NCBI GenBank assembly: GCA_015243575.1
Contig: CP042469.1
Coordinates: 4,244,929 to 4,308,928 of the forward strand
Source of the DNA: Clostridiales bacterium
Lineage (GTDB): Bacteria > Bacillota > Clostridia > Peptostreptococcales > Anaerovoracaceae
Direction of reading: 5' to 3'
Length of the DNA: 64,000 nucleotides
Shown here: positions 1 through 8,227 of the stretch, piece by piece
How positions within the stretch are numbered: position 1 is the first letter of the stretch
Layout of the letters: every line of letters starts with the position of its first letter
The notes under the pieces: generated by a model
The model's input: the letters and a program-made list of their open reading frames with translations, nothing else
Databases searched by the model: none
What the model was told of the DNA's origin: nothing
Program-made: the position numbers and the translations under genes

Positions 1-26
1 ACCAATGCTTAATAGCATTGGTTTTT
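1..26 (+). terminator. Intrinsic terminator of a gene left of the window
   Basis: A perfect 9-bp stem (1-9 with 14-22), loop TAAT and a run of five T form a classical intrinsic terminator reading rightward. The transcript it ends must start outside the window. Confidence 0.8.
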
Positions 27-462
27 CAATGGAATAGAGGTATGTCGACGATTTTGTCAATTGATGATATAAAACACACATTCAAAAAAACGACATGTGT
101 GTTTTTTGTTGTCAAAGGCAGTGAGTATGGGCGATATCCTATTACAGCTGCTATTTTATGCCCTGTCGAACATAACGACACGCATGTCTCGTATGGTTCG
201 GGGCATTCATTGATAATAGAAAATCCAGCCGGCAATCAGGATTATGCTGACGGATGCTGTTATAACAAACAGAATCTCAGAACCGTATCTTCTTCTCATA
301 GTAACATCTCCCTTCTAGACAAAAAGTACTCCTTTCGGCGGGATAAAACTTAAGAGAACGTTAAGATTCCGTAAAGTATAACAGCACGATCTTGGGACAT
401 AATAAATCGTTGAAGATATTGTCTGCGCAATTATAAAAGTGGACGTAAGGGAGGCGATCAAA
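27..462. other. Stretch without a supported gene
   Basis: An open frame of about 111 codons runs from 18 to 353 on the plus strand. Its first ATG lies inside the terminator hairpin, and the next ATG (42) has its GAGG only one base upstream. The protein has no motif I recognise, so I do not call it a gene. A decayed gene fragment is possible. No convincing promoter was seen for the small gene that follows at 463. Confidence 0.4.
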
Positions 463-654
463 ATGAAAAAATTCAGCTGCGGCTGCATCGACGAGCAATT
501 CTCAAATCCGGATCAGGTCTTCGTGGGTTTTGACGAGAAATCAATCAGTTCGATTCTCTGCGCATATCGACCGAAGCAGAAAGTTACTTTAAGAAGTATC
601 AAACTTGATGTGAACTACTGCCCCAAGTGCGGGGCAAAACTGAACGACGTGTAA
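463..654 (+). CDS. Small zinc-ribbon-like protein, 63 aa
   Basis: I do not recognise a named family. The protein begins MKKFSCGC and ends with CPKCGAKL, so it offers four or five cysteines in a C-x-C ... C-x2-C arrangement typical of small zinc ribbons. The start at 463 is chosen because AAGGGAGG lies 8 bases upstream; an in-frame GTG at 439 has no ribosome binding site. It may bind zinc or nucleic acid, but this is inferred only from the cysteine spacing. A second tiny ORF begins three bases after its stop, suggesting a two-gene unit ended by the convergent MocR gene. Confidence 0.6.
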   Translation: MKKFSCGCIDEQFSNPDQVFVGFDEKSISSILCAYRPKQKVTLRSIKLDVNYCPKCGAKLNDV

Positions 655-657
655 AAA

Positions 658-774
658 ATGGGCTGTGCACCAATGTTTTTTCAAACACTAGTGCGGCAGC
701 CCCGCTTTATGAAACGATACGAGGAATTCAGTCGCATGAGTCAGCTTATGGAGCGTTTCGACTTGGAGACTTAG
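658..774 (+). CDS. Possible small protein, 38 aa
   Basis: This short ORF starts three bases after the stop of the zinc-ribbon gene (TAA-AAA-ATG) and ends TAG at 774, overlapping by four bases the end of the convergent MocR gene. The product, MGCAPMFFQTLVRQPRFMKR followed by a charged helix-like tail ending FDLET, has balanced composition rather than low complexity. There is no strong Shine-Dalgarno, so translation would have to be coupled to the preceding gene. An internal ATG at 673 is the alternative start. No family is recognised. Confidence 0.35.
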   Translation: MGCAPMFFQTLVRQPRFMKRYEEFSRMSQLMERFDLET

Positions 775-2255
775 GTCAGATCTCTAAGCACTTCTGCAAG
801 TTTCCTGATCCCGGTTTCCATTTCTTTCTCGCTGGCATAAGAGTAGGAGAGCCGAACAGATTGGTTCTTCTCAAAGTCATAGACATTTCCGGGATTGATG
901 AGAATATTATCCTTGAGCATCAGCTGAAACAATTGGTCCACCTGAATTCTTCCTACTAGACGGAGCCAGATATAGAAGCTGCCTCTGGGGATATCCCACT
1001 TGGCTAGGCCACTCATATACTGGTCCAAAAGCTGCAGGCACCGATCCCTGCGCTTCTTCAATTCAATGCGAAGTCCTGTTAGATAATCATCATAAAGACC
1101 GCTTTTGAAAAGTTCTGTAACGGCCCACTGGGAGAGAGAGCTTGCCCCATAATCCACCTGCATTTTCACGTCACCCAGCCGTTCCACAACAGATTGGGGC
1201 CCTACCAGCCAACCGATGCGAAGTCCTGGTGCCAGCGTCTTTGAAATGGTACCGAGATAGAGGATCATCCCGTTTTTATCCAAAGCCTTCAATGGCCTTG
1301 GGGGACGCTCTTCCAGCCACAGATCTCCGTAAGCATCATCCTCAATCATGGGAAGTCGGCGGCTGCTGCAGAAGCGAAAGAGCTCCTGCCTGCGGCTTTC
1401 AGACATTAGAATCCCTGTGGGGTTGTGATAGGTTGGAATTGTATAAAGGAGCGCATCTTCCTCCTTAATCGTCCAATAGAGAAGGCCTTCGCGATCCATA
1501 GGGACACCTGACAGCCTCATGCCTGCGGAAGGGAACACCTGCAGAGACTTGAGATAAGAAGGTGCCTCTGTGTATACTACTGAGCCGGGTTTCAGAATGC
1601 AGACTGAAATCAGCTGCAATGCCTGGAGCGAGCCGGATGTGATCAGAATACAGGATGGATCTGCATCGATTCCCTGTTTTTTCAGCCGCTGGGAAAGAGC
1701 TTCCCGCAATTCGGGCAAGCCGAGGGGCTCCAAGTAGTTCAGAGAAGGAACCTTCTGGGAAAGCCGATGAAACAGTTCGCTCATCAATTCTCTGGGAAAA
1801 AGATCCGGAGATAGTTCCCCTGTGCCAAGACGTATGATATCTTTTTTAAATTCCAGCTTATTGATCGTTTGAATGGTCGGAACGTTTTCTTGGAACGCTC
1901 CCGATTTTACATAGCTGCCCCAATCAGGGGGAGCGGTTGACATCAGAAGTGACCAGGTGTTGCTTCTGACGATGGTGCCTCTGCCTGGTTCTCCCTCCAA
2001 AATACCGTATGAAATCAACTCTTCCAGTGCTCGGACAACTGTGCTTCTGTTCACGCCAAAACGTTCCGCCAGAGTGCGCTGGGAAGGCAGCAGGCTGCCG
2101 ATAATCCAATCCCCTGAAGATATTTTTCCGCTGATATAGTCAACGATCTGCTGATATACGGGATGGTCGCTCCCTTTATCGGGAGTCCAGTCAATATAAA
2201 CCCGTCCAACTTCCCTTTTCACTTGTGTATCCCGTGCCTTTCTGTTACACTCCAC
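771..2255 (-). CDS. MocR/PdxR-type regulator (GntR HTH fused to aminotransferase fold)
   Basis: The N-terminal part (about residues 25-95) is a GntR winged helix (PVYQQIVDYISG, LPSQRTLAERFGVNRSTVVR). The remainder is a class I aminotransferase-like domain with a PLP-lysine motif TISKTLAPGLRIGW. This fusion defines the MocR family, which senses PLP or an amino-acid adduct and controls vitamin B6 or amino-acid genes. About 494 aa is normal for the family. The start is GTG, with AGGA about 13 bases upstream, so the start is uncertain; an in-frame GTG 12 codons later is possible. It is the last gene of a minus-strand operon with the aminotransferase, the OCD-like reductase and PhzF-like protein (21-bp gap), which it probably regulates through the repeats at 5483-5512. 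Confidence 0.9.
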   Translation of the reverse strand: MECNRKARDTQVKREVGRVYIDWTPDKGSDHPVYQQIVDYISGKISSGDWIIGSLLPSQRTLAERFGVNRSTVVRALEELISYGILEGEPGRGTIVRSNTWSLLMSTAPPDWGSYVKSGAFQENVPTIQTINKLEFKKDIIRLGTGELSPDLFPRELMSELFHRLSQKVPSLNYLEPLGLPELREALSQRLKKQGIDADPSCILITSGSLQALQLISVCILKPGSVVYTEAPSYLKSLQVFPSAGMRLSGVPMDREGLLYWTIKEEDALLYTIPTYHNPTGILMSESRRQELFRFCSSRRLPMIEDDAYGDLWLEERPPRPLKALDKNGMILYLGTISKTLAPGLRIGWLVGPQSVVERLGDVKMQVDYGASSLSQWAVTELFKSGLYDDYLTGLRIELKKRRDRCLQLLDQYMSGLAKWDIPRGSFYIWLRLVGRIQVDQLFQLMLKDNILINPGNVYDFEKNQSVRLSYSYASEKEMETGIRKLAEVLRDLT

Positions 2256-2276
2256 TCAATCAGCGTTCCTAATTTT

Positions 2277-3212
2277 TTATAGATCAATAGTTCCCCGAAC
2301 CAGAATCACTGCACTTCCTCCAACCTGAATGTTAACCGCCCCATCCACTAAGGACAATCTGCCTGTGATGACAGATGGCCGTGCCATGGCTTCCCCTTGA
2401 ATGTATCGAACCACGGCATTCTCGGAGATTAAGCCGTTTTTATAGAGGTAGTATGTAAGTGCGCCGTTTGAAGTTCCCGTTGCAGCTTCCTCATCGATAT
2501 CATAAAGAGGTGCAAAATTCCTGCAGTGCACCGCACCATCCTCCGAGTTCACCGTGAAAGCGTGAACTCCGACGACACCGTAGCGTTCCGACAGGCGTGA
2601 AAGAGCGGAAAAATCAGGAGCGATGGAAGCAAGCGCCGCCTCATTTTCAACGGGGAGCAGAATATCCGGAAGTCCAGTAGAAATGATTTCCGGTATTAAG
2701 AGGCGACCGGTCTTTCCTTCGGACAGGCGCTTGCTCTCAGGAATGAGCTGGCCTTCGAATAGGATCTCTCCCTGGTGCTTGGGCCTGATTCCCATGATTT
2801 CATACAGTTCCTTTTGCTCCATGTTGTCCGCTATTTCTCCAATTGCTTCCGGTGCGCTCATATCCATCAGGACAGAACCGTCAGAAACCTGAATGTTCAG
2901 ATCCCCGGCAAGGGTGCAGCAGATGCAGTCAGTGCCTGGAGCGGTAAGTCCCGCGTCCGCTAGGGCAACGAATGATCCAATGGTAGCATGGCCGCATAGG
3001 TCTACCTCTGATGCCGGTGTGAAATATCTGATTTGGAATTGATTGTGCCCCATAGGCTTGATGAAGGCTGTCTCTGAATAACGAAGCTCTGCGGCAGTTT
3101 TTCTCATCTGTTCCGAATGAGGAAAATCCATGCCATCGTCCAGAATCACAACGCCGGCAGGATTGCCTCCAAACAGGGTATCTGCAAAGGCATCCACGAT
3201 ATAAAATTTCAT
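2277..3212 (-). CDS. PhzF family isomerase/epimerase
   Basis: The protein shows the PhzF signatures: GGNPAGVV near the N-terminus, a catalytic glutamate in ELRYSETAFI, DLCGHATIGS, and EEAATGTSNGALTYYL near the end. PhzF proteins have two diaminopimelate-epimerase-like halves and move a proton without cofactor; apart from phenazine synthesis most members have unknown substrates. The start at 3212 (MKFYIVDAF) is chosen because AGAGGGG lies about 9 bases upstream; the GTG three codons earlier sits directly on that site. It follows the OCD-like gene by about 60 bp in the same operon, suggesting a shared amino-acid-like intermediate. Confidence 0.9.
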   Translation of the reverse strand: MKFYIVDAFADTLFGGNPAGVVILDDGMDFPHSEQMRKTAAELRYSETAFIKPMGHNQFQIRYFTPASEVDLCGHATIGSFVALADAGLTAPGTDCICCTLAGDLNIQVSDGSVLMDMSAPEAIGEIADNMEQKELYEIMGIRPKHQGEILFEGQLIPESKRLSEGKTGRLLIPEIISTGLPDILLPVENEAALASIAPDFSALSRLSERYGVVGVHAFTVNSEDGAVHCRNFAPLYDIDEEAATGTSNGALTYYLYKNGLISENAVVRYIQGEAMARPSVITGRLSLVDGAVNIQVGGSAVILVRGTIDL

Positions 3213-3272
3213 TTTAACCACCCCTCTGAATTGATTCGTATCATTCTGTTCTCTTATGAATCATAATACGTC

Positions 3273-4262
3273 TTACTTAATAAAATCATAATACGTTCCG
3301 CGCTTCAGTGCAAGGGCACGCTGATATATTTTGGCAGCAGTGAAGTTATCCTGAACTGCCATGCCGGTCAGATCAAAGATGGTGATTTCAGAATCCTTTT
3401 CCCGTCCAGCTTTTTCTCCCGCCAGAATCTGTCCGATCTCACCGTGAATACATTCTTCGCTGATGATCCCAAGACGGAGAGGATTCTGAATCTCGCCGCG
3501 TACTCTGCATTGAGAGAGACTGTCAACAACGATTTTCGCACCTTGGAATAACATGGGATCAAGCTCCTGCTTGCCTTCCATGTCCGCACCGACCGCAATG
3601 ATATGGGTTCCGGGTGAAACCCAGTCCTGCCGGATGAGAGGTGCTGAGGAAGGTGTTGTCGTCACGATGATATCCGCTTCACGTACAGCCTCCTCCGGGG
3701 ATGGGCACAAATGGATATCACAACCCATTTCCTTGGCCATTTCACCCCAGTAAGCGTGCATCTGTTCTGAAGATCTGCCCCAAAGACGAATCTCGTGGAG
3801 ATCGATTACGGTTTTCAATGCCCGAAGCTGCATTCTGGCCTGGTCGCCGGTGCCTATGATTGCAGCTGTCCTGGAATCTGCCCTGGCTAGAAGGCTGGCC
3901 GAGATCGCCCCGGCAGCACCGGTACGCCAGCCTGTGATGAGACTTGCGTCAAGAATGCAGAGAGGAAAGCCGGTGGTTCCGTCAAATAACAGCAGTGTAC
4001 TCATGCTGTTTGGGAGTCCTCCATTTTTTTTGTTTTCGTAAAAACCGGAAGCGCATTTTACGGAGATTACCTCGGTATTGCGGGAATAGGATGCCTTTAC
4101 ATCCATTTCGCCGCAGTATTGTGGTATCTCGATGGATACAATGGAAGGTTGGATCGTCTGACCGCCGGAATAGGCAATATAGGAAGATTTGACAGCAGCG
4201 ATGACCTCCTCAGGGCTGAGCAGGCACTGCACATCATCTCTATTTAACAGTAAGGTTTTCAT
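3273..4262 (-). CDS. Ornithine cyclodeaminase / mu-crystallin family protein
   Basis: This 329-aa protein has the family's substrate-side motif (VKCASGFYENKKNGGLPNSM) and a Rossmann motif AAIIGTGDQARMQLRAL binding NAD(P). The family includes ornithine cyclodeaminase, alanine dehydrogenase, pyrroline-2-carboxylate and other cyclic imine reductases, and SbnB-type synthases, so the exact reaction cannot be read from sequence. Its ATG lies only 3 bases after the stop of the upstream aminotransferase, implying translational coupling. Together with PhzF-like and aminotransferase partners it probably acts in metabolism of a non-standard amino acid. Confidence 0.9.
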   Translation of the reverse strand: MKTLLLNRDDVQCLLSPEEVIAAVKSSYIAYSGGQTIQPSIVSIEIPQYCGEMDVKASYSRNTEVISVKCASGFYENKKNGGLPNSMSTLLLFDGTTGFPLCILDASLITGWRTGAAGAISASLLARADSRTAAIIGTGDQARMQLRALKTVIDLHEIRLWGRSSEQMHAYWGEMAKEMGCDIHLCPSPEEAVREADIIVTTTPSSAPLIRQDWVSPGTHIIAVGADMEGKQELDPMLFQGAKIVVDSLSQCRVRGEIQNPLRLGIISEECIHGEIGQILAGEKAGREKDSEITIFDLTGMAVQDNFTAAKIYQRALALKRGTYYDFIK

Positions 4263-4265
4263 CGC

Positions 4266-5396
4266 TTAGACCAAACCTTTCTCAATGAGATATTGTTCGA
4301 ACCGATTCAGGCTTTCTGAGAACGATTTCCGTCCATATCCCATTCGGAAAAAGGAGCCGGGATAGGAATAGATATTCGCCGGGAGCAGCAAAACTCCGGA
4401 CTTGCGAACCAAATCCTCGCAGAAATCCTCAATAGGTCGGTCAATTTCCATCTTGTGAAAGGCGATGGGGCCGGAAATGGGGCGGTAGTTTTTAAAAAGG
4501 CTGTCATACTTCTCAAAGAAGCAATCCGCAAGGGTCAGGTTTTCTTTGATAATGCTTTTGTTTTTTTGAAGGATTTTATCGCCGTGATTGAGGGCGATAA
4601 TAGATAGAATCTCTGAAGGAGCGCTGTTGCAGATGCTCATGTAATGCTTGAACTTTTTCATTTTGCTGATCATATCGGTATCTTTCGTAGCAACCCAGCC
4701 AATGCGTAGTCCAGACAGGCCATAAGCCTTGGACATGACACCAAGAGATGCTGCTTTGTCATATAGGTCTGCGGCACAGGGTCTTGTGTTCCCGTCAAGC
4801 TCCAATCCACGGTAAACCTCATCGGAGAAAAGGTAAATGCCGTGCTTTTCAGCAATGGAACAGAGCTGCTTCATCTCATCCTCGCCGAAGGTATAGCCTG
4901 TGGGATTGTTTGGGGTGTTGACCGCAATCAACTTCGTATTGGGGCGAATCAATGCTTCCAGCTCATCAAAGTCAATGGCCCAGCCCTGTTCTCCAGCCTT
5001 GAGTTCCCAGCGAGAAACCTCACAGCCTTCCGCATGTGCTACCTCGTAGAGAGACTGATAAACGGGAAACATAGAGATTACGTGATCTCCCTTTTCCAGC
5101 AGGACATTCATGTAATCAAAGATTGCCTCCTGGGCACCGGTATGCATGATTACATTCTCTTCTCCAATAGACTGGTAGAGCGCGGATACCAGACTTCGAA
5201 GCTCAGGGTTGCCCTGAACCTCGGTATATCCGAGCCAGCTTTTCATCAGCTTCTCCTGAGCGCCGGGTTCTAAGGCAAGGAGCTGACCGAGTTCCATGGA
5301 CTCACAGTCTGACTGAGTGAGGAGGTAGGGGGCAGAGAATTCGTACTGTTCAAAGTAGACTTCCAGCTTAAAATCGTTTATTTTCATGTTTTTCAT
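4266..5396 (-). CDS. Class I/II PLP aminotransferase (capreomycidine-synthase-like)
   Basis: A fold-type I PLP enzyme of 376 aa. Visible are NTPNNPTGYTF (PLP ring contact), FSDEVYRGLE (Asp binding the pyridine N), and VMSKAYGLSGLRIGW with the Schiff-base lysine. The N-terminus (LEVYFEQYEFSAPYLL) and overall pattern resemble the group annotated as capreomycidine synthase (VioD) and relatives, from memory only. It is the first gene of the operon ending with the MocR regulator. AAGGA precedes the ATG closely (about 3 bases); the ATG three codons on is an alternative start. Confidence 0.88.
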   Translation of the reverse strand: MKNMKINDFKLEVYFEQYEFSAPYLLTQSDCESMELGQLLALEPGAQEKLMKSWLGYTEVQGNPELRSLVSALYQSIGEENVIMHTGAQEAIFDYMNVLLEKGDHVISMFPVYQSLYEVAHAEGCEVSRWELKAGEQGWAIDFDELEALIRPNTKLIAVNTPNNPTGYTFGEDEMKQLCSIAEKHGIYLFSDEVYRGLELDGNTRPCAADLYDKAASLGVMSKAYGLSGLRIGWVATKDTDMISKMKKFKHYMSICNSAPSEILSIIALNHGDKILQKNKSIIKENLTLADCFFEKYDSLFKNYRPISGPIAFHKMEIDRPIEDFCEDLVRKSGVLLLPANIYSYPGSFFRMGYGRKSFSESLNRFEQYLIEKGLV

Positions 5397-5482
5397 CGTC
5401 CTTTCTGTTTGGATAAAACCAGGGTTTAAAAGTTAGGGATCGAACTTCAATTCAATCGTATCAGTTATCAGGTGATTTGTAC

Positions 5483-5512
5483 CCAACCAGTTGAAGAAAT
5501 CAAGCCAACCAG
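5483..5512. promoter_or_regulatory. Direct repeats CCAACCAG spaced 22 bp, likely MocR operator
   Basis: CCAACCAG occurs at 5483-5490 and 5505-5512 in the same orientation, about 90 bp upstream of the aminotransferase operon. MocR regulators are known to bind direct repeats spaced by whole helical turns, and 22 bp is about two turns. A weak minus-strand promoter (TTGATT, 16 nt, TACAAA) overlaps the repeats. Assignment to the MocR gene at the operon end is inference. Confidence 0.55.
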
Positions 5513-5591
5513 ATCAATGTCTATGGACTGATTCTGGGCGATTCTCAATCAAGTTTTATTACTGAATAAATTTACAAAAAATGGAATACTG

Positions 5592-5620
5592 TTGACAGCG
5601 AAATAGGAATACAATATAAT
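5592..5620 (+). promoter_or_regulatory. Consensus promoter of the ABC-F leader
   Basis: TTGACA (5592-5597), 17-bp spacer and TATAAT (5615-5620) match the housekeeping consensus exactly. Transcription would begin near 5627, giving a leader of about 350 nt before the ABC-F start codon. Confidence 0.9.
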
Positions 5621-5661
5621 AAATAGCGTAAAACATATAAAAAAGGATTTGAGGTGGAAAG

Positions 5662-5673
5662 ATGCGTAAATAA
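5662..5673 (+). CDS. Leader uORF MRK-stop
   Basis: ATG CGT AAA TAA encodes a three-residue peptide with a strong Shine-Dalgarno (GAGGTGG at 5651-5657, 4 bases before ATG). It lies about 35 nt after the predicted transcription start and 300 nt before the ABC-F gene. The nine bases right after its stop codon form one arm of the attenuator. Very short leader ORFs of this type are known to trap antibiotic-stalled ribosomes in leaders of antibiotic-resistance ABC-F genes. Expression as a regulatory uORF is inference. Confidence 0.7.
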   Translation: MRK

Positions 5674-5906
5674 TCTTGCTTAAAAATAGAACTGGTACAA
5701 ACAAGCAGGGATCTCCTTAGGCGATTTAGCAAATTCAAGGAAGCCCCCTGAGTATAAGCGGAAAGCCCGCGTTCTTGATGTGCCATAAGCAAGAAAATTA
5801 CGTATTTCTTTCACTCATAACATACGGAAGGATCTGTTCCGAGGATCAGATCGTAATAGGCTTTGCGCCGCTTTCTTTGAGTTGCAGGAAATTATTTTCT
5901 TGCAGC
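5674..5906 (+). promoter_or_regulatory. Ribosome-mediated attenuator (three competing helices)
   Basis: Arm 1, TCTTGCTTA (5674-5682), directly after the uORF stop, is perfectly complementary to arm 2, TAAGCAAGA (5786-5794). Arm 2 extended, GCAAGAAAAT (5789-5798), is perfectly complementary to ATTTTCTTGC (5894-5903), the 3' half of the terminator. A ribosome stalled on the uORF would cover arm 1, free arm 2, and let it open the terminator. The pairings are read from sequence; the mechanism is inferred from known drug-inducible attenuators. Confidence 0.75.
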
Positions 5907-5913
5907 TTTTTTT
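5881..5913 (+). terminator. Leader terminator before the ABC-F gene
   Basis: An 11-bp stem with two G-U pairs (5881-5891 with 5896-5906), a TTAT loop and seven T. It lies inside the leader, 65 nt before the ABC-F start, so it works as an attenuator rather than an operon end. Confidence 0.85.
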
Positions 5914-5978
5914 GTATAGCGGAAAATGCCGTTTTATACTGTACAAAATGGAGACATTTTTAGGAGGTGCATTGCATT

Positions 5979-7466
5979 ATGTCATTAATTAATATAAAAA
6001 ACTTGACCTTCAGTTATGATGGAAGTCATGATCCGGTATTCGAAAACGTCTCGTTTCAAATTGACTCTGATTGGAAACTAGGGCTCACAGGTAGAAACGG
6101 AAGGGGAAAAACCACCCTGCTGAATCTTCTAATGGGCAAATATGAGTACAGCGGAACGATTCACGCTTCCGAAGGCTTCGACTATTTCCCTTATGAGGTA
6201 GGGGATATGAACGACGATACCCTAACCGTAATTGATAGGACTGTTTCGGACTATGAATACTGGAGACTTCAAAAGGAGCTTTCCCTGCTGGATGTGGAGG
6301 AAGAAGTCCTTTATCGCCCCTTCTCAACACTGAGCAACGGCGAGAGGACAAAGATTCTCCTTGCTGCTTTATTCCTGAAGGAAGCTCGATTTCTGCTCAT
6401 CGATGAACCAACCAATCATTTGGATATGGAAGCGAGAGAATTGGTGGGCCGTTATCTAAGATCAAAAAAAGGTTTTATCCTTGTATCCCATGACAGAACT
6501 TTTTTGGATCAGTGTGTCGATCATATCCTTTCTATTAACAAAAATAACATCGAGGTACAGAAGGGGAACTTTAGCAGCTGGCAGTACAACAAGGAGATTC
6601 AGGATCAATTTGAACTTGCAGAAAATGAAAAGCTGAAAAAGGAGATTAAAGGCCTCACAGAAGCCGCCAGGCGCACCGCTGCCTGGTCTGATAAGGTGGA
6701 AAGCACAAAAAATGGACTTCTCCTATCAGGGATTAAAGCGGATAAGGGATATACTGGTCATAAGGCGGCAAAGATGATGAAACGGTCTAAAAATCTGGAG
6801 CTGCGGCAGGAGAATGCGATAGAGGAAAAATCAAAGCTGCTGAAGAACCTCGAAACAGCGGATGACTTGTCCATTAAGCCGCTGGGTTATCACAGCAGCC
6901 GGCTGGTCGAAGCAGAAGGCCTCTCAATTTATTATGACGGCAGACCAGCGGTGGAAAAGGTGAGCTTTTCTATTGATTCCGAAGACCGAATTGCGATTGC
7001 CGGAAAAAATGGGTCGGGCAAATCTAGTATCATGAAACTGATTCTGGGAGAAAATCTTACGTTTACAGGGAATCTGAGAATCGGCAGTAAGCTGATCCTC
7101 TCCTATGTATCCCAAGAGACCTCTCATCTTAAGGGGAATCTGAAGGACTATGCCGCTTCAGAAGGGATTGATGAAAGTCTTTTTAAAGCGATTCTGCGGA
7201 AATTGGATTTTTCGAGAGTACAATTTGAAAAAGATATCAGCGATTTCAGTGAAGGGCAGAAGAAAAAGGTTCTGATTGCCGCAAGCTTGTGTCAGAAGGC
7301 ACATCTTTATATCTGGGATGAGCCGCTGAACTTTATTGATGTCATCTCAAGAATGCAGATTGAGGAAATGCTGCTGAAGTATAAGCCGACACTGTTATTC
7401 GTCGAGCACGACGCTGCTTTTTACGAAAATATTGCAACAAAGAAGGTTCTTTTAGGCAGTGAGTGA
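5979..7466 (+). CDS. ABC-F ribosome protection protein, Lsa/CplR type
   Basis: The 495-aa protein has two ABC ATPase domains without membrane segments: Walker A GRNGRGKTT and GKNGSGKSS, signatures LSNGERTK and FSEGQKKK, Walker B LLIDEPTNHLD and YIWDEPLNFID, joined by a basic linker. The opening MSLINIKNLTFSYDGS and the IWDEPLNFID motif match the Lsa group, which removes lincosamides, streptogramin A and pleuromutilins from the ribosomal peptidyl transferase centre; CplR of clostridia is a chromosomal relative. Start 5979 has AGGAGG about 11 bases upstream; a GTG at 5967 overlaps that site. Regulation by the uORF/terminator leader at 5592-5913 supports a drug-inducible resistance role. Which drugs it protects against cannot be told from sequence. 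Confidence 0.93.
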   Translation: MSLINIKNLTFSYDGSHDPVFENVSFQIDSDWKLGLTGRNGRGKTTLLNLLMGKYEYSGTIHASEGFDYFPYEVGDMNDDTLTVIDRTVSDYEYWRLQKELSLLDVEEEVLYRPFSTLSNGERTKILLAALFLKEARFLLIDEPTNHLDMEARELVGRYLRSKKGFILVSHDRTFLDQCVDHILSINKNNIEVQKGNFSSWQYNKEIQDQFELAENEKLKKEIKGLTEAARRTAAWSDKVESTKNGLLLSGIKADKGYTGHKAAKMMKRSKNLELRQENAIEEKSKLLKNLETADDLSIKPLGYHSSRLVEAEGLSIYYDGRPAVEKVSFSIDSEDRIAIAGKNGSGKSSIMKLILGENLTFTGNLRIGSKLILSYVSQETSHLKGNLKDYAASEGIDESLFKAILRKLDFSRVQFEKDISDFSEGQKKKVLIAASLCQKAHLYIWDEPLNFIDVISRMQIEEMLLKYKPTLLFVEHDAAFYENIATKKVLLGSE

Positions 7467-7509
7467 GTTTGCTGCCGCAGAAGCAGCAGCGATCAACGAT
7501 TGGTCTAGG

Positions 7510-7559
7510 CCCTTGCAGCCTCAAGGGATGCCTTTCCGCAGAATGGGGCGGAGAGGCAT
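7510..7559. terminator. Tandem hairpins between convergent genes
   Basis: Two adjacent stem-loops lie between the ABC-F and SIMPL genes: CCCTTG/CAAGGG (7510-7515, 7522-7527) and a 12-bp stem with one wobble (7528-7539 with 7548-7559). Neither is followed by a clear T-run, so they may protect 3' ends or end transcription weakly in both directions. Confidence 0.45.
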
Positions 7560-7591
7560 TCCGATTTGGCCCTCTAACGAACATCTGTCCA

Positions 7592-8227
7592 TCAATAAGC
7601 AAACACTGCTGTCAAGGATGCTTCGATAGAAATATCTCCCGGCAAGACTGGTGTTGAGGCCAGCTCTCTTTGATAAGGCAGAGGTGGCGTGATAACACTT
7701 CCGCTTTCTACAATTTTAATCGGGGTCAGGTTGGTGCGGAGACGGAGACTTCTCGACAGTGTTCTTGCTTTGTCGATCGCATCCATCATCGCCATGTTCA
7801 GTGCCTGCTGGTAGTAGACCGAAGGCTCCGATGCTTCAAAGGAAATCATTTCAATCAGATTTGCACCCGCGCTCACAGCAGTATCAACTATATTGCCTAC
7901 GCCGGACAGGTCCTCGGCTCGGATTTCCATCAGATTGATAACCTTGAATCCGCGGTCGACTTGCGTTCCGTTCTCATAGTCATAGAGCTTATCGATGGTA
8001 TACTGAACGGTGCGGATATTTTCAATCCCGCCTTCCTGCAGCGCATCCAGGACATTTTGTGTAATCTGTGCGTTTTGGGGTTGAATCGTATCAAGATCTA
8101 CGCCATCTGTCTGCACACCCAAGCGAATGACCGCTAAATCTGGCTGTGCCATAACCCGGCCTTGTCCCGTCAGTGTCATGGTGTTGTAGCTTTCGGGGGA
8201 AGCAATCGAAGTGGTAGCTTCCTGCAT
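7592..8227 (-). CDS. SIMPL domain protein (DUF541)
   Basis: The 211-aa product carries the SIMPL pattern: MTLTGQGRVMAQPDLAVIRLGV, then NVLDALQEGGI, and a repeat half ending with EASLTAVF. Members are cytoplasmic, periplasmic or surface proteins of uncertain role, some linked to oxidative stress or kinase signalling. The start at 8227 has an excellent GGAGGTGATT site; upstream in-frame codons to 8329 lack one. No signal peptide is visible from this start, so a cytoplasmic location is likely. It stands alone, convergent with the ABC-F gene. Confidence 0.85.
   Translation of the reverse strand: MQEATTSIASPESYNTMTLTGQGRVMAQPDLAVIRLGVQTDGVDLDTIQPQNAQITQNVLDALQEGGIENIRTVQYTIDKLYDYENGTQVDRGFKVINLMEIRAEDLSGVGNIVDTAVSAGANLIEMISFEASEPSVYYQQALNMAMMDAIDKARTLSRSLRLRTNLTPIKIVESGSVITPPLPYQRELASTPVLPGDISIEASLTAVFAY

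Noticed and set aside
18-353. 111-codon open frame at the left edge
   Set aside because: Its start lies inside a terminator hairpin, later ATGs lack a properly spaced ribosome site, and no motif is recognised.
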